NCBI RefSeq assembly: GCF_965638725.1
Contig: NC_134970.1
Span: 687,001 to 751,000, forward strand
Direction: 5' to 3'
DNA from: Aptenodytes patagonicus
Lineage: Eukaryota; Chordata; Aves; Sphenisciformes; Spheniscidae
Length of the DNA stretch: 64,000 bases
The position numbers were made by a program, and so were the translations under genes. Below, piece after piece: positions 40,001 to 48,800 of the stretch. The notes beneath the pieces are model-generated. The model saw nothing but the letters and a program-made list of their open reading frames with translations, had not been told where the DNA came from and ran no database searches. Within the stretch, counting starts at the first letter, position 1. The number at the start of each line of letters is the position of its first letter.

Positions 40001-43000
40001 GCTATGTTTTCCTACAACTTGATAGCAGAACTCTAATACAATTCTCCCATTTGTTAAACGAGAAAAAGGCAGACAAGCTATTACTTACAATGAGAGAAGA
40101 GTTATATTAGAAGTTGTTTCTCCAAAATACGGAATTTCACTTAGCTCATTGTAATTCATTTTCCTTAAAAAAAACAAAGAAGATTACTGGGACTTCAAAA
40201 AGAAGAAAAACCCTTCTATACACAGCAGAAATAACTCATGTCACAGAACACATGTAACAATTTTGTTATAATACTTAGTAGTTGACAAAATAGACTCCCT
40301 GAAAGCTTAAATACTGATAATTTGAACAATTTAACAGCAAAGCATGCTAGTTTTTACCATTCTCATGGATACTATTACTTCTCTTTAACTTAGAATAAGC
40401 TATAGTCAAAACAAACGCCTCATTTCTTTTTAAAAATATTGGTCTTATAACCTTTTATGAAATAGTTTTCTTCTCACAAAGCATCAGTTTTATACATAAA
40501 ATGTGCTGCCAACACAGAGCATCCATTTTTAATTAACTGGCACTGAATATTTCTACAAGTCAGACCAGATATCTAGACATGCAATGAAATGTACTAATTA
40601 GAATTAGGTACAAAATTTTTAGAGTTTATCCTCATAAAAAACAACTTACACTTCTTGTAGTGTATGAACAGACAAATCAATGCTCCAGTTGGATGACAAT
40701 AAATGATTATGACTTAAATCCCTAGAGAACAAAGAGAAAAGTTATTCTAGCTCCTGGAATAAAAAACCAAACACGTACGCTTTATGCAACCTAAAAGTTT
40801 TAAACTGTATTTTTGATACATACAATTCCTCCTTCACCAAAGGAAGAAGAGGTTCTAGCTTGTTCTAGTGGTCACTCACAATTAAAGTCTAGACAGTTCA
40901 ATTTCTCTGTTTGAATCAAAAACTTTTTGTTAAAAAGGCTTCTTGAAAGAAAGATCATATCTGATCAGAGCATTTTTCCTTTAAATCACAGCTTTATCTG
41001 CAATACTTGCCTATTGCAAAAAAGAAAAACTTTCCAGGGACACAAAAATAATTTCTTACAAAATGCCTGTTGCTGAACTGTTTTCTGTAGCAATGATCCC
41101 CATTTTCTCAGCCTGCCCAGCTTTTCAAAGAAGCTGACTAGTCAAGGCAGGCTTATTTTAAAGGAACAACATACACACAATTACCAAACAAGCTGGAGGG
41201 GAGAGAAACATGAGGCTGGGAAACTTATAGAAGGCATGCTTCAGTGCCAGTTGGTTTTGCTTATAGGAAACAAATGCAGGAGTTGAATTGTTTCAATAGG
41301 CAAGAGAGTTGTTAAATATGTTTTTAATGCCCATACTGGATGCTGATGCTGTTCCCATCGCTTTAACTTTAAAGTAGGATTTTACTTTTGCCTCGGACTT
41401 GGTGCAGAAGATGTTACAAGAAAAGTAAAAACACATCCACTTCTGAGAGCTAACTCTTTGGGCACGGACTACCTCCATTTTGTGACATGAGTCAAAGCAT
41501 GACCAAAAAAAAAAAAATCAGGTTTATGATGGAAACCTGGTTCTAGCCATACCAGTAAGGAGAAACAGACATCACTCCAAACGGTGAAACCAACTCATCT
41601 TTTTGATGCCTTTCTAGCACAAGTCCAGAATAGAGACAAATCCCCGAAGCTTGTGCCAACAGCCCGAGCTGTTCTGTGTTGGAACAGGCCCAGCACCGCC
41701 ACCAAGCTCGTGAAATACGACCGATACCCTCACCACTGTCAGAATACTGTTGATAGGTGCATATATAACTGAACACTGCCTATTAAATCAAAAAGTCTGC
41801 CTCTGCTAGCTAGTTGTGCCTGCCTGTCAGCAAGGCATCACACTTCTCACTCCATTTCCAATTCTGACATCAAGCATAGAGCCATAACGAGCTATTTTCA
41901 GCAAGAGCTGTTCACCTTCTGATGAGGTCCTGTATCACCGATTCTCTTTCATGATTACAGAAGTAACACAGTACTTATTTATTACGGCTAGTTTTAAGGT
42001 CAGGCAGGCTGCAGCTATGCTGACCCAGGAGACAAAATCATCCTTTAAGAACAAAACTACCATGTATCTGTTAGGATTCTAAAAAGAACATTAAGATGTA
42101 ATTGATCACAGTTAAAAATATTTCCATCGACAACCAGGCTCGGGCAGTCACGGCACCCATGTGCTCATCTACTCTTGTCATAGCTTTGGGCCTGTGGTTG
42201 ACTTCAACTACATCGAGGGTCAAACCTGTACAGACACAAAGCTGCCCAAAAATCATGACTAGGGGAAGAAAAGAAATCGTACTGGTGCCCCTGCTGAAGA
42301 AGGGGTTGCAGTACGAATTTAGTCCTCACCGAGTACCAGTAAGCGTCCGTTGGTGGGTGTTAATGCTGTCACAAGAACCCTCCACGCAGGGAAGACTTGC
42401 TGATAACCAAGAAGACAACCTGAACAGGATCTGGTTTTATTCACCCCAGCGCTTACAGCACTACCAATACACTTTTGATCTCTAAGACCAGAATCTACTG
42501 GGAGAGAGCAAGGACTCGACAAACTGTCCGTAACTTCCACTCAGGCTCAGCAATAAAGATACCATTCTAGCAATGAATTATTAAAATCCTGGGTGTCATG
42601 GCAAGTCAGACAGTTGTTAATGTATTCAAGACATAAATTATACAGATACAGCAGCAAACAGGTTTGCAAACAATTATTCATTCCTACAATTAAAAAAAAA
42701 AAGAATCAAGGGAACTTGGAGAAGAGAACAATGCACATGCAGCCACCGAATGCTACTCTGCAGGCCTGCTCCCTCAATAAATATAAAAATTAAGCCAAGC
42801 TGAAGGAGCCCGGCACGGCCCGCGGGAGCCATCAGTCACGCTCAGCGGAGGGGGTAGTGAGTGGCAGCGCTGATCCCAGAGGAAGAGTCCTTCCTGGATC
42901 CTTCAAACATGCAGGCACCTAGCCAGCGCTGAGGAGACTAATCTTGGTAGCAGTGGGTTTAACCAGACCGGGGAGTACTAAGCCACACTATTTCCAAAGG

Positions 43001-46000
43001 ACCTGAGCGCAACCCGTGGAGGAAGGGTGAGACAATGGACACAGAAGATAGTAAGACACTCCTCAAGGTGTCCAGATACTACACTGATGAGCAAAACCAT
43101 GCCATGGGTGCAGAGCCAGATCAACCTGTGTGTCAAGCATGGTTAGCGGGCACTGACAAAGATCTCTGGAGTCAGATTAATATGCAAAGAAAACAGAAAC
43201 TTGATTTTTCTAAGGCCTTCAGGAAGAATAGAATAGAATATTTCAGTTGGAAGAGACCTACAATGATCATCTAGTCCAACTGCCTGACCACTTCAGGGAT
43301 GAACAAAAGTTAAAGCAAAGTATTACGGGCATTGTCCAAATGCCTCTTAAACACTGACAGGTATGGGGCCTGGGTGGTGAGGATCTGCTAACATTCAGGT
43401 ATCCCCCCAGAAGCCTACTGTCTTACTACTAAGTTAGAAATTAAGATTTTAATTTAGAAAGCCCAGGAAAGTATTCTTCTATTACTACTCAGATTTGGAC
43501 TATAACAAAGTCTGCATTAACAATAAGTCCTCTTTCAAGAAGTTGGGTATAGTTCATACTTAAAACAGTTCTGACATTATTTATATCTAGTTACTGTTAC
43601 TGATGCTTTTCTTTTTGAAGTAGACTGACTGATCACTAACTCCAATGTGAAATACATTGTCTGATTTTCTGCGTTTATAGATAATTCAATCACACAGCTA
43701 TCGTGCAGAACCAGATACAATTCCCTTGTTCTGAAAAAGCCAAAACCAAAGAACCCATCATTTTAGAAGCACTTGCATTTTTACTGAGGCCCATGTTGTG
43801 CAAGATACAGAGCAAACATGCAAAATTTGTATTTTAGAGATTCATCTGGTACTGTATATAAAATCATCTAAACATTCATTTTGAGCTGAAGTGGTATTCA
43901 TCTCAAGTAAACAAAACAGAACGCACACACCAAATTGATTACTGTGTACTTAGTCCTGGAGAATGATCTTAATTCAGTCCAACTGAGCGTACCCACTCTC
44001 CCCCGCATGGCACTGTGCTGGTACAGCTGTTGATGCAGCAACGCAGCCAGCCATTTGAGCTGAAAATACATAAGCTCATCCAAAAAACCTGTTGTGAACA
44101 GAACTAGCTGAACTAATTAACTGATACCTAATCTACTTTTATTCATCATCTCCCTAGTTACCAGCATATATAAACACACTTTCAGGCACTAGTATACGAC
44201 TGGAAGGCAGCGACCACCAGCATCGTGCTTCCCTTTCCCCCTACAAGTAGGGCTTGCATTCCTCGTTCTAAAGAATGTAATATTAAGATGCAGACACATC
44301 AAAAAATATTCGCTAACTCTTTGACTTCCCTACCCTTTTCATCACCTGTCAAGGTTATCCACAAAACATATGCAATTTAGCAGGAAACATGAAGTTTCAT
44401 ACTTCTGTCATGAAAAAAGTTCTGAAGGTGCTCTCCTGGCCTTATTAAAAACAAAAAAAACAAAACAAAAATCAAAAACCCCACATACTGGAAGCATCGC
44501 CTGCAAGCAGTTTGAAAGAGTTAGGAAAAGCAAGAATTTTTAGTCCTCAAAGCTAGGTGAAACGATATCACAGAACTGAGAGGAAAAAGCCCATCAGGAA
44601 CCTTTTAATGCGAGAAAAATTAAGCTTTGATTAATTTTAAACAGCTTGTATGCATTATAGCTCGTTTAGATTCAGAACTGCTAGAGTAGTCCTAGTGAAG
44701 AAAAAATGTCACACACACACACACACTTTGTGTGCCAAAATCCTGAAAGCCACAACGGAGAACATACACCTAATTATTGTTTGCAGCACATGTCGGATTG
44801 CATAACGTAGCACAGCGCCAGCACCACTTCTTCCCACTGCATTTTGTGCCCAGCAGTTTTAAACACACCCTCTATCAGCTTGGAGAAAGATACAAGTATT
44901 TGTTGAAGCTTGAAAACTTGCTCTCCAAACAGCATGGATATCGTTTTGCTTATTAGCCACCTGATGAACTTCCAACTCGCTTTTCCAGGCACTGACACCC
45001 TCCCTGACAAGTACTAACATTAAGAAGTCCTCATACCTTTCTACATGTGAAAGGTTTCACAGACAAGTTAGTTCTATTTCCATGCTGAAATACACATTTC
45101 CTCTCAAACATTTTCAATTGCTTACCATGCAGGGAAAGAAGAGAACTACAGAACCACGAAGGGGCAAGAAGGTGACCAGCTTCCTTAGACATGCCCAGTT
45201 TTTAATACAGATCAGACTCCTGAGTCCTGCTAAAGGAATTCCTGGAGTTAACTGAACATTGGTTTGTATGTTTATACTATCTCCCAAACAGACTTTTTTT
45301 CTTGGTCTGGAATACTGTTATTTCTATCAACCAGGAAACACGATCACTCCAAGAGGGCCTGAGAACTCCTCTGTGCACAGAAGTGGGGTTTGATATCCCT
45401 TATACTTCACATCTCTTCCACTCCAGGACACTGCAGCCAAAGGTGGCAAACGCAATGGTGACTGACAGTAACAGCCAAGGATGGATAAAGGCATACAGCA
45501 CTCGACCCCGTTTGAACACTATTTAGCACATTGTCTAATTAAACTCTTGGGAGCAGAGACTAAAGGTGGGCTATCAATTGTTTTGTGGGTTTTTTTTTGA
45601 AAAACAATGGCAGCAAAAGTCAAGGGGAGTCCACGATGGTTTTCCTGAGGGAAAAGGGGGGAGTCACTGAGTTGCAAAGCAGCAAAGGGATGCAGAGGAA
45701 ATCAGAAGCAGTAGTAACTGCCACAGCACGCAGCTGAATTTGAGGGCTGGAAGGAATATTTCTAAGCACAATCGCAAGGGACCACGTCCTACAGCTTGAC
45801 CTGAAAAAACGTTAAATCCTGGTTTGACTAGCATTACCAAAACTTCCACTAGCCACAACCTGCTCCTGCTTCACACTCCTCTCAAATGTTATCGTCACGT
45901 AGCAGGATAACAAAAGCATTAAATCTGTGCCGTGGCGACCTCAAAGCACGGAGTCTTCCTTCAGGCGGTCGTCGGTGCAGCGGTGCCAGATGCTCCTTCA

Positions 46001-46690
46001 CTCCACGCCTCCGCTCCAGCGGCTTTGACTCGGCCGCTGCTCCTGCGAGCCAAGCTCCAGAGCCGGCGGTCGTTTCCTTCCCACCGCCACAGGCCTGCCC
46101 ACAGCACTCCCGGGCCGCACCGCACCTGACCGCTCCGGGGCCGTGAGAACAGCTCACGGACACCGAGCACCGGCTGGCGCTTCTGGCGCTTCTGCCGCGC
46201 CCGGCACCGCCGGCCGCTGCGACCTGCCGCGCCCGCCCGAGAGCCACGCTGCGGCGGCCGGGAGGCCCGTTCAGGCCCCGGCCTCGTACAGAGCTCCGCC
46301 GCCGGGCCTCGCACACCCCGCCGGGACGCCGCTAGGCCCCGGCCCCGCACACACCCCCCCGCCGCCGCCCGTTAGGCCGCGGCCTGCGCACCGCCCGCCG
46401 CCCGTTAGGCCCCGCGGCCTCGCCGCGCCCCGCCGCCGCCCGCCCGCTACGCTCACTCACAGGCCCGTGGTGCCGGCGGGCAGCGGCGGGATCCTCTGCG
46501 GGCCCGGCCCGCCGGGCAGGCGGTGCCGGCTGCAGTCCAGCAGGCCGCGGCGGCAGGAGCAGGGCGCGGCGCAGGGCTCGGCGGCGGCCGCCCGCGCCCA
46601 CAGCGCCGCCGCCGCCGCCGCCAGCAGCACCAGCAGGGTCCGCGGCAGCGCCCCGCGGGCGGCCCGCACGCCCGGCCCCGCTCCCCGCAT
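24787..46690 (-). CDS. LRIG2: LRIG2, complete 18-exon coding region (join of the exons listed below)
   Basis: Joined coding exons, 5' to 3' on the minus strand: 46690-46461, 40721-40650, 40163-40089, 39589-39455, 38934-38791, 38658-38515, 37907-37764, 37503-37360, 34618-34538, 33697-33626, 33486-33418, 31993-31830, 30617-30297, 29385-29104, 28331-27882, 27391-27242, 25939-25658, 25016-24787. Total 3189 nt, 1062 residues; reading frame unbroken and all introns GT-AG. Domains: signal peptide 1-37; LRR N-cap Cys40, 44, 46, 53; about 15 LRRs to residue 437; LRR C-cap Cys446, 448, 470, 491; Ig1 (Cys518/579), Ig2 (Cys622/674), Ig3 (Cys716/765); transmembrane helix about 805-828; cytoplasmic tail 829-1062. 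The cytoplasmic motif [20 protein letters not shown] and the [15 protein letters not shown] segment identify LRIG2 over LRIG1 and LRIG3. LRIG proteins act at the cell surface as modulators of growth-factor receptor signalling (family knowledge). Paralogue assignment is by remembered sequence similarity. Confidence 0.97.
25658..25939 (-). CDS. LRIG2: LRIG2 coding exon 17 (middle cytoplasmic tail)
   Basis: 282 nt, residues 893-987. Contains [20 protein letters not shown] and [10 protein letters not shown], both near-identical to human LRIG2 and absent in this form from LRIG1/3. The second half ([12 protein letters not shown] onward) is less conserved with human. Acceptor gtcag, donor gtgagt at 25657-25652. 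Confidence 0.95.
27242..27391 (-). CDS. LRIG2: LRIG2 coding exon 16 (proximal cytoplasmic tail)
   Basis: 150 nt, residues 843-893. Carries the LRIG cytoplasmic motif [20 protein letters not shown], followed by [17 protein letters not shown] and ending HKGIEG. Tyrosines in SYLSS and GYSNS are possible phosphorylation sites (inference). Acceptor tgcag, donor gtaagc. Confidence 0.96.
27882..28331 (-). CDS. LRIG2: LRIG2 coding exon 15 (Ig domain 3 and transmembrane helix)
   Basis: 450 nt, residues 693-843. Ig3 runs from [20 protein letters not shown], with Cys716 and Cys765, to HIYLNV. A short acidic juxtamembrane stretch (HEEDGW) precedes the transmembrane helix, about 805-828 ([20 protein letters not shown]), then a basic HMRRK stop-transfer. 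Ends at SITNT. Acceptor cacag, donor gtaaag. Confidence 0.97.
29104..29385 (-). CDS. LRIG2: LRIG2 coding exon 14 (Ig domain 2)
   Basis: 282 nt, residues 599-693. Begins [20 protein letters not shown] and contains [20 protein letters not shown], a block very strongly conserved in all LRIG paralogues. Disulfide cysteines are Cys622 and Cys674. Acceptor tccag, donor gtaagt. Confidence 0.97.
30297..30617 (-). CDS. LRIG2: LRIG2 coding exon 13 (Ig domain 1)
   Basis: 321 nt, residues 492-599. [20 protein letters not shown] opens the first Ig-like domain; Cys518 and Cys579 (in DEGKYQC) form the predicted disulfide around Trp532. Several NxT/S sequons are visible (NVT, NFT, NYS). Acceptor ttcag, donor gtaagc. 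Confidence 0.96.
31830..31993 (-). CDS. LRIG2: LRIG2 coding exon 12 (LRR C-terminal cap)
   Basis: 164 nt, residues 437-492. Starts [20 protein letters not shown] and contains [16 protein letters not shown]. The four cap cysteines are Cys446, 448, 470 and 491. Here the phase changes from two bases to one base at the exon end. The donor is the unusual G|gtttgt at 31829-31824; the next exon completes GAT (Asp) in frame. Confidence 0.95.
33418..33486 (-). CDS. LRIG2: LRIG2 coding exon 11 (last LRR)
   Basis: 69 nt, residues 414-437. [20 protein letters not shown] then KGL. Final repeat before the C-terminal cap. Acceptor tacag, donor gtaagt. Confidence 0.95.
33626..33697 (-). CDS. LRIG2: LRIG2 coding exon 10 (LRR)
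   Basis: 72 nt, residues 390-414. [20 protein letters not shown] then LEHL. Acceptor ttcag, donor gtaagt. The intron to exon 11 is only 139 bp, the shortest but one in the gene. Confidence 0.96.
34165..34190. repeat. A12-T14 homopolymer palindrome
   Basis: A run of 12 A is followed directly by 14 T in LRIG2 intron 9, forming a self-complementary AT hairpin with no spacer. Confidence 0.9.
34538..34618 (-). CDS. LRIG2: LRIG2 coding exon 9 (LRR with insertion)
   Basis: 81 nt, residues 363-390. [20 protein letters not shown] then LSRLDKL. The longer repeat with a [10 protein letters not shown] insertion is a family feature at this position. Acceptor tgcag, donor gtatgt. Confidence 0.96.
34619..37359 (-). 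other. LRIG2 intron 8
   Basis: 2741 bp, the second largest intron, between exons 8 and 9. AT-rich throughout, with a T-run near 36777. No exon-like ORF flanked by splice sites and no recognisable transposon is seen. The other introns run from 132 bp (intron 5) to 1424 bp (intron 11) and likewise hold nothing recognisable. Confidence 0.75.
37360..37503 (-). CDS. LRIG2: LRIG2 coding exon 8 (two LRRs)
   Basis: 144 nt, residues 315-363. Begins [19 protein letters not shown], contains [18 protein letters not shown] and ends NLRTL. Acceptor tctag, donor gtaagt. It is followed by a 2741-bp intron. Confidence 0.96.
37764..37907 (-). CDS. LRIG2: LRIG2 coding exon 7 (two LRRs)
   Basis: 144 nt, residues 267-315. 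Begins [20 protein letters not shown] and ends in [12 protein letters not shown]. The intron to exon 8 is only 260 bp. Acceptor ctta-g, donor gtaagt. Confidence 0.96.
38515..38658 (-). CDS. LRIG2: LRIG2 coding exon 6 (two LRRs)
   Basis: 144 nt, residues 219-267. Contains [39 protein letters not shown] and ends NIEEL. Acceptor ataag, donor gtgagt. Confidence 0.96.
38791..38934 (-). CDS. LRIG2: LRIG2 coding exon 5 (two LRRs)
   Basis: 144 nt, residues 171-219. Begins [19 protein letters not shown], contains [14 protein letters not shown] and ends KLPHVQFL. The TTLEAGC segment is close to human LRIG2 and differs from the LRIG1/3 equivalents. Acceptor cctag, donor gtaagt. Confidence 0.96.
39455..39589 (-). 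CDS. LRIG2: LRIG2 coding exon 4 (LRRs)
   Basis: 135 nt, residues 126-171. Contains [16 protein letters not shown] and ends PRMQLKYL. Covers about two leucine-rich repeats. Acceptor ttcag, donor gtaagt. Confidence 0.95.
40089..40163 (-). CDS. LRIG2: LRIG2 coding exon 3 (LRR)
   Basis: 75 nt, residues 101-126, beginning [19 protein letters not shown] and ending ITLLSL. One codon longer than the 72-nt LRR exon unit. It carries a potential N-glycosylation sequon (NIT). Acceptor ttaag, donor gtaagt. Confidence 0.95.
40650..40721 (-). CDS. LRIG2: LRIG2 coding exon 2 (first LRR)
   Basis: 72 nt, residues 77-101, reading [20 protein letters not shown] and ending in LQEV. The LDLSHN start is the typical LxLxxN repeat core. 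Acceptor ctag, donor gtaagt. It is separated from exon 1 by the largest intron of the gene, 5739 bp. Confidence 0.95.
43225..43372 (-). mobile_element. CR1 LINE 3'-end fragment in LRIG2 intron 1
   Basis: The plus strand shows the reverse complement of an avian CR1 3' end: AGAATAGAATAGAATATTTC, then TTGGAAGAGACCTACAATGA, CATCTAGTCCAACTGCCTGA and GGGCATTGTCCAAATGCC. The element is therefore in minus orientation, the same sense as LRIG2. The 8-bp-type 3' terminal repeats are partly preserved (AGAATAG). 5'-truncated like nearly all CR1 copies. Confidence 0.85.
44710..44726. repeat. Short CA microsatellite
   Basis: About eight CA units in LRIG2 intron 1, followed by TTTGTGTG. Confidence 0.9.
46364..46412. 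repeat. Degenerate 34-bp GC-rich tandem repeat
   Basis: The 15-mer GCCGCCCGTTAGGCC occurs at 46364-46378 and again at 46398-46412, a 34-bp period. Related CTAGGCCCCGGCC words lie just upstream, near 46332. This sits in intron 1 immediately after the exon 1 donor, within the CpG island. Confidence 0.6.
46461..46690 (-). CDS. LRIG2: LRIG2 coding exon 1: start codon, signal peptide, LRR N-cap
   Basis: Residues 1-77. The ATG at 46690-46688 is followed by a Leu/Ala-rich hydrophobic stretch (about residues 19-37, [14 protein letters not shown]) with probable cleavage at Ala37/Glu38, then the LRRNT cysteine cluster [18 protein letters not shown]. Start context has G at -3 and C at +4. No other ATG occurs in this frame until 47056, far into the upstream CpG island, so 46690 is the natural start. 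Donor is CT|gtgagt with GT at 46460-46459; the exon ends two bases into a Leu codon. Confidence 0.93.
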
Positions 46691-46715
46691 CCCCCGGCCC
46701 GGCCCGGCCCGGCCC
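46691..46715 (-). promoter_or_regulatory. G-quadruplex-type tract in the 5' leader, abutting the start codon
   Basis: On the gene strand five G-runs (four GGG and a final GGGGG), each separated by CC, end at the base before the ATG. This fits the G3N1-7 quadruplex rule with short uniform loops. If the transcription start is upstream, as expected, it is in the mRNA. Confidence 0.7.
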
Positions 46716-46831
46716 GGCCGCCCCGCCCCGGCCCCGCCGCGCCACGCCCCGCCCCGCCGCGCCACGCCACGCCACCTCAGCGCGCAGGCGGCGAGGGGCG
46801 GGGCCGCGCTGCGCGAGGGCGAGGCTGCGCA

Positions 46832-46866
46832 GGGGCGGGGCCGGGGGGCGGGGCCGGGGGGCGGGG
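46832..46866 (+). promoter_or_regulatory. G-rich Sp1/quadruplex cluster in the promoter
   Basis: Six G-runs of four to six bases separated by C or CC occur on the plus strand, giving three overlapping GGGGCGGGG boxes. It lies 140-180 bp upstream of the LRIG2 ATG and next to a C-run at 46877-46893. Confidence 0.65.
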
Positions 46867-48526
46867 CTCGTGCTCGCCCCGCCCCCCCCCCCCGTGTCCG
46901 CCTCAGACCGGTCGCGGCCGGTCGCGGCGCTGGCGCCCCGCGCCTCGCCTCCCTCGGGCCGTGCCGTCTCCCGCCGCCCCCCCAGCCCCGCCGTGGGGTC
47001 TGCTCTGCGCTCGGGGCAGTGCCGTGAGCCGGCTCCCGGGTGGCCCCGGCGACCATCGCTCAGGGCAGGGCCTTTTCTGGGAGGCGTGGGGCTCACAGAG
47101 GGTGCCGTGGACGCTTGGCGTGCCCCCACGAGCCAAGTGTTTTCACCAGGGCGTTTGTGCCTCTCCGCATGTCTGTCTGTCTTGGATTGTCAGTTAATTG
47201 CACATCACGCTGCTTGTGCTGAGCAGTACCTCTGCGAGAGGGGAGGTGTTTCCTCGTGGGAGGAGGCTGCTGGGCCATGGTGCGCTGGCGGAGGGGCACT
47301 GCCTGGAGAGCCCCGTGGCCTGGCTCTGCGCTGCCCGTCACTCTGCTCCCACAGCCGGCGTGAGGGCGGCCGGGCCCACAGGGCCTCACTCGCCAGCAGC
47401 GTCCCCCGCAGTGCCGGCGGTTGCTGGTGCGCAGCTGAGCACCACCAGCGCCCAGCCCTGCGTACCAACACCTGATCGCAGCCTGCAGCAGCCAAACCAC
47501 CGTGTACCCGCAGCCTGTCGCTGCATGCCCTCTGCAACCCATCTGTCCTATTCACATTCTGCCGAGGGGCTTGGGCTACCCCTACGCCCCACTGCCAGAG
47601 GCGGCAGCTCACTGCCATGGCCACTGCTCCACACCGAGCCCCCGGGGATGGCCAAGGGCTCCGGAGAGCAGGACCGCAGTCACCCAGTGGGTGCACCCTG
47701 AGATTCGGTAGGAAGCTGTTTGGCTGTTCCCGGGAGGCCGGGAGGTCTGAGGGGTTTCTGTGCCAGGGCGGTGGTGGGAGCCCTGGGCACCGTTGATGCT
47801 GTTCACGCACTGCCACCTCGTGGTCCTGGCCCTGACCGGGAAGGGACGCGTGTGCAGGGTGGCCAGGCTCTCCCAGGGTCTGGCTGCCCACTGCATCAGG
47901 CCTTGGGTGGGCCAGGCACGGGCACCGTGCTCGCTGCCGCAGCCCTGCAGGCGCAGCTGCACACAGCCCTCGGTGCTGCGGCGCAGGGCCCAGCCCACGG
48001 CAGGTGGCAGGGCCGGTAGCTGGTGGCAAACCACCGCCCCATCGGTGTGGGGCTGCCAGAGGCTCCATCCCAAGCAGGCTCAGGAGAAAACATCCCCCCT
48101 CCCCTCGGGTCGGGATCTGCGGCTCAGTAGTGCCCGCAAGCAGGGCAAGCCAGTGCTGGCACTTGCAGCGCCTGTGGTCCTGGGCCAGCCCCAGCTTCCC
48201 CAGGCAGCCTGCAGCGAGGCTGGGCAGCAGCCAGGTCCTCCTGCAGGCGAGTCTGGCTGCATGGGGAAGGCGTGCTCTCCCCAGCTCCCCGGCCAAGGGA
48301 GCTGCACACATCCCCGCTTCTCAGCAGCTCAGGGCACGGCTTCTGCTGCGGAAACTGGAGTCAGATGCCGGTGGCAGGTGAAAGGAGATTCCCACGGAGG
48401 AGCGAGGCTGGACCGCCCTGCCTGTTGCTGCTGGCAGGCACGTCAGCATCTGTGCAAACAGGCCCAAGCTCTGTGCAGAGGTACCACAGTGATGCTGCCA
48501 GCTGGGGAAACTGCTGCCTGTGTCAC

Positions 48527-48628
48527 GGTGGCTGCTGGCAGTGCTGTCCCCGGCTGCCTGGGTGGCTGCTGGCAGTGCTGTCCCCGGCTGCCTGGGTGGC
48601 TGCTGGCAGTGCTGTCCCCGGCTGCCCA
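48527..48628. repeat. 34-bp minisatellite, three copies
   Basis: Copies start at 48527, 48561 and 48595, each opening with GGTGGCTGCTGGCAGTGCTG and ending near CCCCGGCTGCC. They are nearly identical, the last differing at its final bases. Because 34 is not a multiple of three, the array shows up in different frames as a repeated Cys/Pro/Gly peptide and inflates the ORFs there. Confidence 0.93.
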
Positions 48629-48684
48629 GGGCCACAGGCTCCAGGGGAGCTCAGTTAGGAACATCTGCTCAGACAAAGTCCAGG

Positions 48685-48800
48685 GCCCAGCACAGGTCTC
48701 TCCAACAATGGTTCCCACTGCAATTTGCGTTTATAAGAGTATTGCCATGGCAGCAGAAATTTGCATATTAATAGAAGCCAGTCCTAATTGTTGAGCTGCT
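48685..48800. promoter_or_regulatory. Octamer-containing candidate regulatory block
   Basis: ATTTGCAT (48759-48766) runs directly into TATTAAT (48766-48772), a POU-plus-homeodomain-type composite. It lies in a short AT-rich segment about 2 kb upstream of the LRIG2 start. Function is inferred. Confidence 0.3.

Larger units (their letters stand above)
40722..46460 (-). other. LRIG2 intron 1
   Basis: 5739 bp, the largest intron. The 5' third of a kilobase is CpG island; the rest is AT-rich. It contains a CR1 fragment (43225-43372), a short CA microsatellite (44710-44726) and A-rich runs near 42690 and 44450. No coding sequence is recognised, apart from one weak LRRCT-like peptide discussed in the findings. 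Confidence 0.8.
46100..47060. promoter_or_regulatory. CpG island and TATA-less LRIG2 promoter
   Basis: Extremely GC- and CpG-dense sequence surrounds coding exon 1. Upstream of the ATG are repeated GGGGCGGGG Sp1-type boxes (about 46800-46870), Sp1 boxes in the other orientation near 46720-46760, and NRF1-like words (GCGCAGG near 46783, TGCGCAGG near 46827). No TATA box is visible. Between 46691 and 47053 the gene strand has no ATG, consistent with a 5' leader there. CpG-island promoters are often bidirectional, so a divergent plus-strand transcript is plausible; human LRIG2 has one by name (LRIG2-DT). Confidence 0.85.

Noticed and set aside
24787..46690. LRIG1 or LRIG3 as the paralogue identity
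   Set aside because: The cytoplasmic [20 protein letters not shown] segment, the TTLEAGC repeat and the FDF.RTRNI end match LRIG2; the LRIG1 and LRIG3 tails differ completely.
46143..47129. Long open frames on both strands across the CpG island
   Set aside because: Shadow frames of CpG-rich DNA. Only the exon 1 segment starting at 46690 matches a known protein.
47205..48311. 368-codon minus-strand open frame upstream of LRIG2
   Set aside because: Low-complexity Pro/Ala/Arg/Gly composition, overlaps a 344-codon frame on the other strand, no recognised domain, and GC-rich DNA here lacks stop codons by composition.
47760..48794. 344-codon plus-strand open frame
   Set aside because: Runs through the 34-bp minisatellite, Cys/Pro/Gln-rich without a recognised fold, and antisense to an equally long frame.
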